64,000 nucleotides of DNA from assembly GCA_963402885.1 (NCBI GenBank), contig OY727096.1, positions 13,435,820-13,499,819 of the forward strand. Direction: 5' to 3'. Position 1 is the first letter of the stretch. Each line of letters starts with the position of its first letter. A program made the position numbers and the translations under genes. This document shows positions 53,908-64,000 of the stretch, piece after piece. The DNA is from Antedon bifida. Lineage: Eukaryota > Echinodermata > Crinoidea > Comatulida > Antedonidae. The notes beneath the pieces are model-generated. The model had not been told where the DNA came from, ran no database searches, and saw nothing but the letters and a program-made list of their open reading frames with translations.

Positions 53908-54274
53908 ATTTCAACAAAAATTACATAAGACAAAAAAATACACAATGTTCTTATTAATATATATTCCTGGACATATTTTTGCTGTTGATCGCATAAACAA
54001 TGGAATGCTGGTCTCAGAAGTATGACAGTAGAAGTAATACATCTACGGTGTTCTGTAAACAAACAAAAATCAAATGTTAGCTAAATATTTTAGTCCTAGA
54101 CCTTTTTGTATAGAAATATCAATTACAAAACCATAAACTACATCAGAAAAACAAACATCAAGTTTACAATATTAATTCTTCATTCAGATTCTTTTTTAAT
54201 TTTATAGTATTAATAGAATGCTATGAGTATACTGAAATACGGACAGTCACCAGTAGAATTCTTTAATTGCTTTA
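53908..54274. other. Region upstream of the GALNT start codon
   Basis: It probably holds the 5' untranslated exon or first intron of GALNT. No promoter motif could be assigned with confidence. Confidence 0.4.
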
Positions 54275-54480
54275 AAGAGGTATTGTCCCCAAAAAACATT
54301 AAAAACGAAGATTAATTAAATCAGACTTTGTATATATTTGTAGTTTTAATAAAGTTCACTTCCGTAGAACAAACAATTCTGCCGAAAAAATGTATGTTTT
54401 CACTTATAAAATTACAAAATAATGGTTAAATTCAACCAAAAATCCATTGGCTTTAAATTAAATTTTTCAAATACTTTTTT
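54275..54480. mobile_element. MITE copy related to 23857-24157
   Basis: It shares the start GGTATTGTCC, then ACATTAAAAACGAAGATTAA, CACTTCCGTAGAA, TTTTCACTTATAAAAT and TTCAACCAAAAATCCATTGG with the MITE in the Ig pseudogene. The right end is lost. Confidence 0.7.
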
Positions 54481-54989
54481 TTCGCGCCGCTGCTCTAGCC
54501 AGCTATGTCCCATGAGGACATTCATTAATAAGCTATTTCATAGGGTGCGTTCAAGCAACACTCCGTTCTATTAACCGTGTAGTGTAACCGGTGACCACAT
54601 GGCTTTTTAAATTTTTAACACGAAATGCATGACCCTACGTGCACTTGCGCTTTTATTTGCTAATATTTTTACCCTTGACCTGAACTTTACATGTGTAGTG
54701 AATTTCATTAATATGTGATAATGAATTATGGAGATATGATTGATAATGTGATTTCACAAAATGGCGTATAAATGACGTCACGGATGAGTGATCACGCAGA
54801 AAAGCTTATTAGGACTAAGTTAAAGTATTTGAAAATACATTGTGAAATTTTTGTGATCATTGCCATTTAACTTTTTGAGATAATTGATAACAGAAAGAAG
54901 AATATTAAAGATTTTATACAAAATTTCTAAATGATCACCTAATTATATTGACTCAAATACGGGAACATGTGTGTTATCCCCACTTTTAT

Positions 54990-55650
54990 TTACCTCCGCC
55001 AAGGAGGTATATGTAATCGGTAGTGTGTTTGTTTGTTTGTTTGTTAGCAGGATTACTCAAAAAGTAATTACAGGATCTTTACCACAATGAATATACAGAT
55101 AGATATGTGGTCAAGGACCATTCCATTAAATTTTGGGACCATGGTCCCAATTCTGGACCACTTTTTTAGTATACTTTTCAGACCTGCTAGTGTTAAAAGA
55201 TAGGACAGAATTTTTCAAAAGCCGGCGAGCAGTCTTAAAGTAACAAGTAAACTGAAATTGCATTTTCTCAGGAATTTGTCCAAAAAACTTCATTTTTGTA
55301 CAAGAGGCAAGAGTTATAATTTGTGATTTGTAATTTTAAAACATAATTTGATTTAATGTGCAGGTTTTTTGATGCGAGTAGTTTAAAAAAACTTATTTCT
55401 TTTCAAATTCACTCGTTTGATTTTCGCGTTGCTGTTCTATTGTTAGTCAACTGAAGCTATTGTTAATTGAAAGGCTTGTTTACATAACCATTACACCAAA
55501 CTCGCATACACATGCTTGTAGTGAAATTAGCCTAAATCACAAACAGCATTAAGACACACACAAATATATATATTTTTTTTTACCGCAGAAATCTTATGTA
55601 GGAAAAGTTTACAGTATGCGGAGGTATGCACTCTCGGAGTGGCTTTCTAG
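54990..55650 (+). mobile_element. Helitron-like family H3, plus-oriented copy
   Basis: It begins with ACCTCCGCCAAGGAGGTATA, has a (GTTT)n run at about 55028-55044, and ends with the hairpin CACTC TCG GAGTG, then GCTTTCTAG (CTAG 55647-55650). The minus-oriented relative is at 14577. It has no coding capacity. Confidence 0.65.
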
Positions 55651-55675
55651 TTTTCAATATATGTTAGTGATTTAA

Positions 55676-55912
55676 GATGTAATGTTAATTCACCTTATCA
55701 AGTTTGCGGATGATATGTGTTTGACTGGTCTGAAGAGATGAATTTGTATAATATAGAGAAGAAGTATCAAGGGTTTTAGATTGGTTAATACTAATTATTT
55801 GTGTATTAATTCTAAAAAAACCAGAGAGCTTATATTTGACTTCAGAAAAAATGTTAATCACATTCCACTTGTTATTGACGGGAATCATGTTGAAAATCCA
55901 GAGTCTCTCTCT
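55676..55912 (+). mobile_element. LINE reverse transcriptase fragment (FADD box)
   Basis: Across frames it reads KFADDMCLTGL, DWL/NTNYLCIN and KKTRELIFDFRKNVNHIPLV, then IDGNHVENPES. These are the catalytic FADD box and the downstream KTKEL-type motif of a LINE RT. Frameshifts are present. It may belong to the same element type as 52990-53450. Confidence 0.75.
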
Positions 55913-55916
55913 CTCT

Positions 55917-56140
55917 AAGTTGGATACACATACGTGCAAAGTGTATGCTAAAAGGTGTAAATTTCTTTATTGCTGCAAATGCCGTCAAGGGCTAATATCC
56001 GCTTAAACATTACATCATACAAACATATACATATTTACATTTAAAATTGTTGTAATTATTACTATAGTTAATATTTTAATTATTATAATAATTATTTATT
56101 ATAATTGTTATAGTTATAATTATAATTGTGATTGTTATTA
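55917..56140 (-). repeat. Duplicated segment of 52410-52690
   Basis: It shares GATACACATACGTGCAAAGT, TTTCTTTATTGCTGCAAATG, GCTAATATCCGCTTAAACAT and the AT-rich GTTATAGTTATAATTATAAT stretch. The copy includes flanking sequence outside the LINE end, so it is a segmental duplication and not a second insertion. The (CAATT)n run is deleted here. Confidence 0.8.
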
Positions 56141-56390
56141 TCTACTATATATATAAATTTACGTAAGGGCAAAATTCGGTAAATCGCACGTTATTTCTAG
56201 AATGTTTACTCGATGGTATATAAAGTTGGTTCGAATCTCGGTACTGATTTTAACCACCTGATGTAACCCTGTTTAATTGAGTTTGATAATTAATTATTGA
56301 CAATTAAAACGAATTTAGGTTCAACGATTTGCCCCAAATAGGGGTGTTTTTCGATCGTGGTATACACTGTCTAATGGATGTCCATCTTGA
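56141..56390 (+). repeat. Helitron-like 5' end, copy 2 of the 13968 repeat
   Basis: It starts TCTACTATATATATAAAT, a typical Helitron 5' terminus, and matches 13968-14215. The 3' end was not identified. The open stretch 56391-56810 has no recognised feature. Confidence 0.55.
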
Positions 56391-56810
56391 ACTACCGGGG
56401 AATTAACTGGTACTATATATAGCACTGATATTTTTTGTGCTCGAACACACCCATAGTGGTAGCTTTAGTATCTAAGGCTAACAGTTTTGCGAATTTGCAA
56501 ACTCGACTATAATTTATAGGTCCCAGCTGCTTTATTTCAAAGCGGTTTTAAAAACATTACTGTGAAGAGATGAGAAAACTACACAGATTTTGACCGACCA
56601 TTTTTCATATGATAAAAGCTTTTAAAATTTATCTGAAAATGCTAAAAAATACTAAACCACCGGATTATAAATAATAATACAATTAGCTGGAAAATTGAGA
56701 GGCTCGTTTCGTTAAGAATATCGTGTATAGCCATAATACGTGATTTTGGCCCTTTATCGGCACTTTTCCAGGTCCCAAGGGTGGCCACTAAGGAGGTTCA
56801 ACTGTATTTA

Positions 56811-57560
56811 AAAAAACAATTATCCTTAGTTACGCATAGAAACAGGTTCTAAGATAACATAAATAATACATTTTGACATAATTTGACCCAACAAATGACC
56901 CTTTCACAAGGTCAGACATTTTCTGGGATTCAGTAGATAAGTAAATTTGGGAAAAAGTAGTAAAGCTATGTAATCAATTATTTATAGTCATGAAACCCCA
57001 TATTAAAAATATTGTACTTAGTTACGTATAGAAACAGTTGAGAGAATACACTATAGGTAAAATGTTGATGTCATTTGACCTCAATATGTAAAATATAATT
57101 TTTTTTTTCATGAAAACTCCATATTTTATTTTATAAAAAAATTATCCTTAGTTACGTAAACAGGTTTAAGATAACACTAAAGGTCAATTTTTTACCTTTA
57201 TTCAGATTTGTCAAGACATTCTTTCTGAGATTATTAGGATTCAGTATTTAAAGTAAATTTGGCAAAAAGTAGAAATGTAAAACTATGTAGAAAAAATGTT
57301 TTGTATTTATGAAAAACCCCTTATTTTTTAAATATTTTCGCATAGAAACAGTTACTATGGTAAAATGTTTACCTCAAAATGAATGAATTTACAAGGTCAA
57401 GTTTGTTTGTAAATAAAGATCACTTTAAGATTATTTGAATGCAGTAGAAGTAAAATTAAGAAAAATTACAAATGCAATCAATTCTTTGTATTCATAAAAA
57501 CGCCATTTTTTACGTTTTTTAAATTACTTTCCTTAGTTACACATAGAAATGGTTGCTATG
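56811..57560. repeat. Divergent tandem repeat, units of about 150-190 bases
   Basis: TCCTTAGTTACG..ATAGAAACAG recurs at about 56823, 57010 (as ACTTAGTTACGTATAGAAAC), 57147, a worn copy near 57345, and 57532. TTTGACCTCA, ACAAGGTCAGA and CATGAAAACCCCAT-type words recur between. Four to five old units. Confidence 0.65.
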
Positions 57561-60050
57561 GTAACACTATAGGTAAAAACTGAAAATTGTTGAGAATTTT
57601 TATGAACTATCTTGTAAATGTTGATCAAACATTAATAGTTGTAGTAAAGTGGGGACCTGTCCTGTTTTGCATTCGACCTCATTTTGACCTCAAATGACCT
57701 ATTTACAAGGTCAGATTTTTTGGGAGGTCTTTCTGTATCTCGTTACACAAAATAGATGTAAAAATTTATAAAAACCATTGACGCAATTATTTCAAAGTTT
57801 AACATTATTTTCCATCAACTAAATATTTCAATGCAAAATACTGTTTTTCTGGCAATTAATTGAAATAAACCTGGCAACACATTCTCTTATTTTATCTAAA
57901 CTATTCCTATGATTCTAGTAGCATGACAAGCCACATATACATTTTATTATTGGATTAGCCATATTTAAATTGTGTTTCATGTGTTTTGTTTGTTGATATT
58001 TTGTTTGTATTTATTTGTATTTTTCGTATTTTCCTGGCAACACAAAACCTATGTACGAAATTTACCCAGTGTTTTTTTCGTGATTATTGTTGACAAACCT
58101 ATTGACTATCAAATTACAAAACCTCATTGATATAAAAACACCACTTTGGAAGTTATAGGTTCCGTCTATGAGGTATACTTTTATAAAAAAAATATTTTTT
58201 AAAAACACCCCTTTTTAAAATAATGGTATCAACCAAACTCCATTTTGTAAATTTTTTTTTTCTACACTGCTATAAACAAAAACTGTATACTGCAAGTTTG
58301 TACTTTTTCACTATAGAAAATCTGTGAAAAATGGCAAAAACATCAAAGTTTGGATAATTGACCGTTGTCATGGCAACAGAGGCTAAAAATTAAAATGAAT
58401 GTTGTAGATATGCTTTTTATTGAAATGTCTATTCATGGTAAAAATTTGAGAGAAATTAATTTTTTTACATCTGCCACCAAATCTTTGATTTTTACAGACA
58501 ATGGCTCTTAAAATGCTTTATTGTGAAAGATATTCAAACATACGGTAACAAATATTCTAATTTCTAACAATAAAATATGATATAAATGAAAATTGACAAT
58601 AAAACAGCAGGCACACCTAAGAAACCATCTGACATCCAAACAAAAACCAATACAAAATAGCAGGTTTTATGAAACATGGCATATTAAAAGTGTAATAGTA
58701 CAGTACTTGTTTGTAATCTTTTTTTTTTTAAACAAAATGTACTTATTCAAGCTTAAATAACTTGTTTTCTGATAAAGTATGTAATTACAATGTTAGTAAT
58801 ATTTTGCAATTGTGACATGTTTTATTTTAGTTTAGTTCATCCTGCTGATGCATGCAGCTATCCAACTAGTGCATTCAGGATTTTTAGGGGAAGACCCAGG
58901 GCCTAAAACCTCAATGCTTTAATTAAAGCCTCATTCGCAATTTCCTAACTTCGCAGTAAACATTCCATTGGTTAAATATTAACGTTATTTGCACTTGGAC
59001 TTTTCCACTTGTTTTAGTTTTACCATACACCAGTACTACATGTCACCTACTTTCGTTTTATGAATGAAAAAGACTGAAAACAAAATTCCCACATTTTGAT
59101 TTTCACCAGTTGGCTAGCCAGTCCAGCTGCAACAACAATTATACTCATCAGTGAAGTGGGATTCCACAATATACAGACGATAAGATATTTTTAAAATACT
59201 ATCCAAAAATATTTGTATTCGTATTTACTCATGAACATATAACCTTTCATCTTTCACCTCATGAAAATATTTGTACAATTGCACTCATAAATCTCATATT
59301 TGTATAATACTGAATGCTACTACACACTAACAGCAATGTACCACAATTTAACTTTAATCTTTAACGATTCCTCCATCATTAATCATGTTATATCTCAAAA
59401 TATCAAGAAATAATTGCTGTGTAATGATATTTAAAAGTTAATAATTAAAGTGAAATTATCATTACACTGTATGTGTAAGTGAGTTCGCATGTACAATATG
59501 TACCTAACACATCGGAATCTATAATCAAGGCTCTAGGCAATGGCACTGAGAAAGTCTTTGATTGATTGAACATAAATTGTTTTGAACAAAATCTTTCTGT
59601 ATTGAACGATCCAAGAGCTGTTGATATATTTGATTCTTTCAAGTGCAGCACATTTAATATTTTTTAACTTTAGACCTTCATTCTGATGTAAACATACATT
59701 GTCAGAAAGTGTAAATATTAATATTATCAATTTTCCTTTTACTTGTGTGTAAAGACATTTTCTCTTATGATACAGAAAATCTATTCATTCAGAAACCATA
59801 ACTCTTCAAGTAAACGTCCTAATAAACTCCCATTTTAATAAACGCACACTCCCCCACCCCTCGAATAAATGTCCCGTTCTATTTATCTTAATTTTTCCTC
59901 AAGTAAACGCCCAACTGCATGCATATACACAATATTTTATCATAACACATTTCTATTTGTAGGAATTCATTGACTTCCATGATCTACAATTTAACAAGCA
60001 ATTTTTACTGTATTTTATCACTTCTTCAACAAAGAGTAGAGAATATAAAA
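57561..60050. other. Non-coding AT-rich DNA
   Basis: No gene is recognised. 59247-59300 repeats a word found at 25489-25530. 59800-60050 carries AATAAACGCCC / CAAGTAAACGCCC-type words shared with 20510-20720 and 46665-46890. Confidence 0.5.
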
Positions 60051-60169
60051 GTTTTATTTTGAAGTTAAAAGAACACAAAAGATATGAAGGAGTATTAATT
60101 TTTTCTCAAACAATATAGAAATGCAAACACGAGTGACTTGATACAGTATGTGAATGAAATCGATATGAA

Positions 60170-60300
60170 TTGAATGACACGATATGAATGAAATGTTTTG
60201 AATGAAATGCTTTGAATTGAATGATTTGTTTTGAATGAAATGTTTTGAATGAAATGTTTTGAATGAAATGTTTTGAATGAAATGTTTTAAATGAATTGAA
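60170..60300. repeat. 14-bp minisatellite (GAATGAAATGTTTT)n
   Basis: At least four clean consecutive 14-base units at 60232-60290, with degenerate units before them. The minus-strand frame over this region (60054-60371) is repeat-driven and not a gene. Confidence 0.85.
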
Positions 60301-60839
60301 TCATATTTATGTATCATGTCCAGAAAAAATAAGTGATTCGTGAGTATTATATACAGTGCTTTAGTGATCATGATGTTATTTATGCAATTATTGGTAAAGA
60401 AAAAAAGTAACCATCAAATCATATACGGTAGGATAAAAAACTGTAGAAATTAAAGCAAACTTGATGGAATACAATTCAAACTTGACATATAGGCCATCGG
60501 GTGAAAATCCTATCGTTCAATCCTGCTCCGATCTCTTAAGATTAAGAAAACTCCTCATGATAATTATTTTAATAACATTTTAAAAGTGATAACACAAAGT
60601 TTGACCGAAAAAATGTGTGGTATAAAAAGAAAATTACATTCAAACGTTCGTAATTTGTTCTACTGGTTTTGACCCATGACCTTTTCAAAATGTTATTCGT
60701 TCATAAAGTATTATTCAGTTGAATAAAATAGTTACTGTACTTATATATACAGTATCTTCAAATAATGAAAATAATATATAAATAAATGAATTAATAATAA
60801 GCAAAAAATAGATTAAAATAGTTTTATCCTAATTTTAGT

Positions 60840-61156
60840 GCGGCAAAGCCAAATATTTACGATTTTATGTAGTGCCTATACACAATAACAACATGGCGTC
60901 AATTACGGAACACACATTTTTTTCTGAGGGTTTCAATAAAATATTGTTTCCACCATGAAAGCAGTGTTTAGGAACCACATTAAACATTAACGGATGTTAG
61001 ATTTAATAAGGTTATTGCTTGGACCAGATTGTGGATGGTATCTGCAAAAATATGAAGACTAAACTACAAGATTTCATATTCGGATTTCACCTCACTAGAA
61101 TTGATTGTTGCGGTGAATAGAAATACACTTCCCCTGGCACAACAACATTAACATTG
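60840..61156 (+). other. Candidate 5' exon of a plus-strand gene
   Basis: A stretch with an ATG in fair context at 60893 (ACAACATGGCG) opens only 21 codons, followed by a good donor consensus at the end (TTAACATTG|GTAAGT, exon end 61156). If real, it would be a 5' untranslated exon with a short upstream frame, transcribed away from GALNT. Evidence is weak. Confidence 0.25.
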
Positions 61157-62284
61157 GTAAGTTTAACACATTCACTAATAAGCAAAATTCATTTTGTGCA
61201 AGCTATGTGCTACACTGAAATTGGTTAAATATTGATATAAATATAAGTAAATCACTTGTATTTTATAGTAAAAAGAATTTTGCCAGGAAAAATTTACATC
61301 ACGAAAACTACTTAGGCCCCTAATTAATAATATTTGAATAAATAATAAATTGCCATCTCATCTATATTAAGTATTATTAATATCGGATTATATACTGTAA
61401 TTACTCTATTTTAGAATATGTAAGCTAACTTAGTAATACTTTAGTATTAGGCCTAAACTAGTATACAGTAATATAGTGTTGGATACAACTCTAGGTAAAG
61501 ATGCTAGCAGCTAGCTAGCTAGCAGCTAGTCTTAAAACATGTTTTAAGACTAAAATAGTATGTTTTTATTTATATATTATTAATAATATTAATTTTTAAT
61601 TTATTATCGCCAATAAATAAAAACTTTTTTCTATTTACAGTAGTATGGAATATAAATGAGACACCTTTTATGGGGTATAGTTTTATTTTGCTGAAGTGCA
61701 TCATCATAAAAAAAACCTACAGTACCCTGAAGTTTGTTGGTTAGATATTGATATTTTATAGAGAAAAGAATTCACAAGGCATAAACACAGCCAACATTAC
61801 TCAATGCTAATCAGTCTTGAGTACTATGACTACTCTAGATGCTATGAGCCCACCAACATTTTAAATGGAGTATTGTACAAAATGTAAAAAATGTATAAAA
61901 ACAAGAAAACAAAATTAGTATTATAATTGTTTGCAGTGGCCTAGTTATAATACTGCATTATTATCACCCAAGTTAAATAATGAAACTTGTTTTTTTTTTT
62001 TAGTATTAGAAATGATAGTGAGGCAACTAAACAATGGAGTGTGGTTTTATTTTGCTGAAGTATCGACTATTGGAAGTGCATTGTAAAATTGATTCAATTA
62101 AATATGTAAGAAAATAAACAACAAAACATACAATATTCAATCATTAAAGTATATTAAATCAAATTATACTATTAATATTATAGTGAATTTTTACATTTGT
62201 TTTTATCTTTACATGCTTAATTTCAAAGAAAATACCCACAACTGAGTTATTTTCAAACACACACACTCCTAGTATACCAGCGTC
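61157..62284. other. AT-rich DNA without recognised features
   Basis: Short palindromic words such as GCTAGCAGCTAGCTAGC at about 61502-61528. A repeated GTTTTATTTTGCTGAAGT occurs at 61680 and 62044. Nothing coding was found. Confidence 0.4.
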
Positions 62285-62975
62285 ACGTTTTCTAGCTCGC
62301 TCGTCGTGTGAATGCGGCCGTCATCACTCTCCAAAAATACACCATTTTCCATATCAGTTAATTACCACCCTGGTTCGTGTGTGCAAGCGTTAGCATGGTA
62401 TAGTTACACCCCTGTACAGAGTAGAGTGTAATATCATGAACTTTTTTCTCGTGTATGAAGGTTTTTTATATAATGATAATAATTATGCAGTATAAATGAA
62501 AAATAAACGAGAAACATGATGTTCTTTTATTATTTCATAGGCATAAAATAAACATGAAATGTCTTGTATGTACACAACCAAAAAAAATGTGTGGCGTATT
62601 TGGCGTTCTATTGATTTGTGTTATAGACACGGCGATACTGCAATCATTGTATACTAAATTAAATTGAGTTATTCACCCCACCAAAACATAGTACACATGC
62701 ACTATCGAGCCATTTTCGGAGTACCGCATTACCAAATGTTCATTTCGTTTGAAGTGTTTTTCGATCAAAGTTTATTATTCGTCGAAAAAGATCTGTATTT
62801 AGGAAGGATTTATTTAAATTTACATTATGTAACATTGTTATAAAAATGTGATGGAAACAGTTGCTCTAGCCTATTAAACAGTGTGTAAGCATCTATTTTT
62901 TCAAAAATTTTCTGAGGCTCACAAACCCACCCCCACTCGGTGCACCCCACTTGTCAGATCCTAGATCCGCCACTG
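62285..62975. mobile_element. Truncated sister copy of the 45874-46653 transposon, inverted
   Basis: It matches 45874-46570 in reverse: AGTGTGTAAGCATCTATTTT, CGATCAAAGTTTATTATTCG, CATGTTTCTCGTTTATTTTT-type and CCAAAAATACACCATTTT words in order. It ends AGATCCGCCACTG at 62975. The far end is missing. Confidence 0.8.
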
Positions 62976-63747
62976 CAAATTTCACTGTCATTTATAAAAA
63001 AATGAATGTCGATTTGATTTTTGTAAAAGCGAATGCTTCGTATGTTTTCAGAATGTGCCCTAGTGTTAATATAATTTAATTTTAAAGACATAAGACGATA
63101 AATATTCATTAGGTTATTTGCCAAGCCATATTTAGCTTTCAAGCAAAGATTATAAGCAATATGATATGCCAACCCAGTTCTGCAATTTGCAATGGATGGT
63201 ACGATGTGCCACTGTAGCTCTCATTATTGCCCTACAATTGCTTAGTACTATGCTATTTCAAAATGTAAACCCATTATTTAGTATAAGGATAATGATATTC
63301 AATTGGTTGCTATAGTTACTAAATTCTGAATATTAGTCAACTGTAATGAGTTACCTAAACATGTCTACATCTAATTATATTTTGCAATAATGCGAGGAAA
63401 TGATTATGTATTAACTACACAGTATACAGGATTGTGTTTCCCTAGCCTAAAAATCAACAAAGGCAATATAAACAAAAAACACATAGGTTTGATCCAAAAC
63501 AGAAAACTACTGCCTGCCTACTGATGGACATACAGACGGTGCTGTAGGTAAAAACAGACAGTGTATGCAGTACAGTACTTATACTGTATTTTGTATGATC
63601 ATGTACAGTACAGTACAGTATTTTAAACAATGTTTTAATTAGTTTAAGGCTGTAAGTGTAAGCTATCTCACCATATTCACTGTATTGGTTACTGTATCCT
63701 ACTATTAAAGAAGGTCCAATTCTAAATTTATACTATATTTACTACAG
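62976..63747. other. Spacer before the candidate terminal exon
   Basis: No gene or known repeat is seen. A short (GTACA)n-like run occurs at 63603-63620. Confidence 0.4.
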
Positions 63748-63888
63748 TATGTGAATTTGACGTCTGGTGGTAGATTTGAAGGACCTGATAATAATCTTGT
63801 TCATGATCAATTTGAAAAATCGCAAGCTGCCAGGAAAGCTGAATTTGGACTGACAAAATGCTCTGATGTTCACAAAATGGGGCATTAA
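63748..63888 (+). CDS. Candidate terminal coding exon of an unidentified gene
   Basis: After a possible acceptor (TATATTTACTACAG, AG at 63746-63747) an open frame of 46 codons runs to TAA at 63886-63888: YVNLTSGGRFEGPDNNLVHD, then EKSQAARKAEFGLTKCSDVH and KMGH. The composition (Gly, Arg, Ala, Lys, Asp, His in an AT-rich setting) looks like real protein and unlike the random frames nearby. I do not recognise the family. The earlier exons are not identified; 60840-61156 is one weak candidate. Confidence 0.45.
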   Translation, partial: YVNLTSGGRFEGPDNNLVHDQFEKSQAARKAEFGLTKCSDVHKMGH

Positions 63889-64000
63889 ACTAATGTTATT
63901 TTCTGGGTTAATTAATACATGCTAATCATTCTGTAAAGCCTGACTGTAATTTCTTCTTTAGCTTAACCTTATATTTCAAACAATTATACTGATTGTATTT

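Noticed and set aside
56215-56250. tRNA B box (GGTTCGAATCT)
   Set aside because: No A box or cloverleaf around it, and the sister copy near 14035 lacks it.
60170-60371. CRISPR-like array or gene over the 14-bp repeats
   Set aside because: The units are directly adjacent with no spacers, and the sequence is a eukaryotic minisatellite.

Overview
This window is nuclear DNA from an animal. It is AT-rich, has spliced genes with long introns, and is packed with transposable elements: CR1/L2-like and RTE-like LINEs, an LTR, several Helitron families, many TIR elements, and a SINE with a 5S rRNA-derived head. The TE mix, frequent AGGCCTAG-type words, and a GALNT gene close to vertebrate GALNT1/GALNT13 suggest a marine invertebrate deuterostome. 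An echinoderm is my best guess, but the sequence does not prove it.

The framework gene lies on the minus strand. It is a complete GALNT1/13-type polypeptide N-acetylgalactosaminyltransferase with 11 coding exons from 53907 (start) to 69 (stop). All intron phases agree, and they join into a 583-residue protein. Intron 3 is about 31.9 kb (17417-49329) and intron 10 is about 5.3 kb (216-5539).

Nested in intron 3, on the opposite strand, is a cluster of immunoglobulin-superfamily type I membrane receptors: gene A (26842-28332), gene B (32963-34882), gene C (40194-42083), and a broken copy of A at about 23525-24966. Each has an intronless coding region encoding a signal peptide, three Ig-like domains, one transmembrane helix and a cytoplasmic tail. 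Genes B and C end in a shared two-tyrosine module (xxYADL, then 22 residues on, YA[DE]I) that matches ITIM/ITSM motifs. They look like invertebrate inhibitory receptors that could recruit SH2-domain phosphatases. Gene A has a different tail without a canonical ITIM. This cluster is the best candidate for an undescribed biological system here.

Layout: 1-5.7 kb, GALNT last exons plus a 5-kb TIR element holding a LINE. 6-10 kb, GALNT exons 5-9 with LINE and repeat debris. 10-17 kb, DNA transposons, Helitron copies, LINE 3' end, LTR, SINE-like and tandem repeats. 17.2 kb, GALNT exon 4. 17.8-21.4 kb, a Helitron broken by a 5S-headed SINE, a 321-bp tandem duplication and a second, precisely inserted Helitron. 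21.9-22.8 kb, a TIR element. 23.2-42.3 kb, the Ig receptor cluster with repeats between genes. 43-50.4 kb, TIR elements, tandem repeats and Helitron copies. 49.3, 51.6 and 53.8 kb, GALNT exons 3, 2 and 1. 54-64 kb, mostly non-coding repeats, with a possible plus-strand gene whose candidate last exon lies at 63748-63888.

How they may work together: GALNT starts mucin-type O-glycosylation in the Golgi. Gene A carries a Ser/Thr-rich stalk that could be a substrate for such enzymes. Any functional link to the nested receptors is inference from position only.
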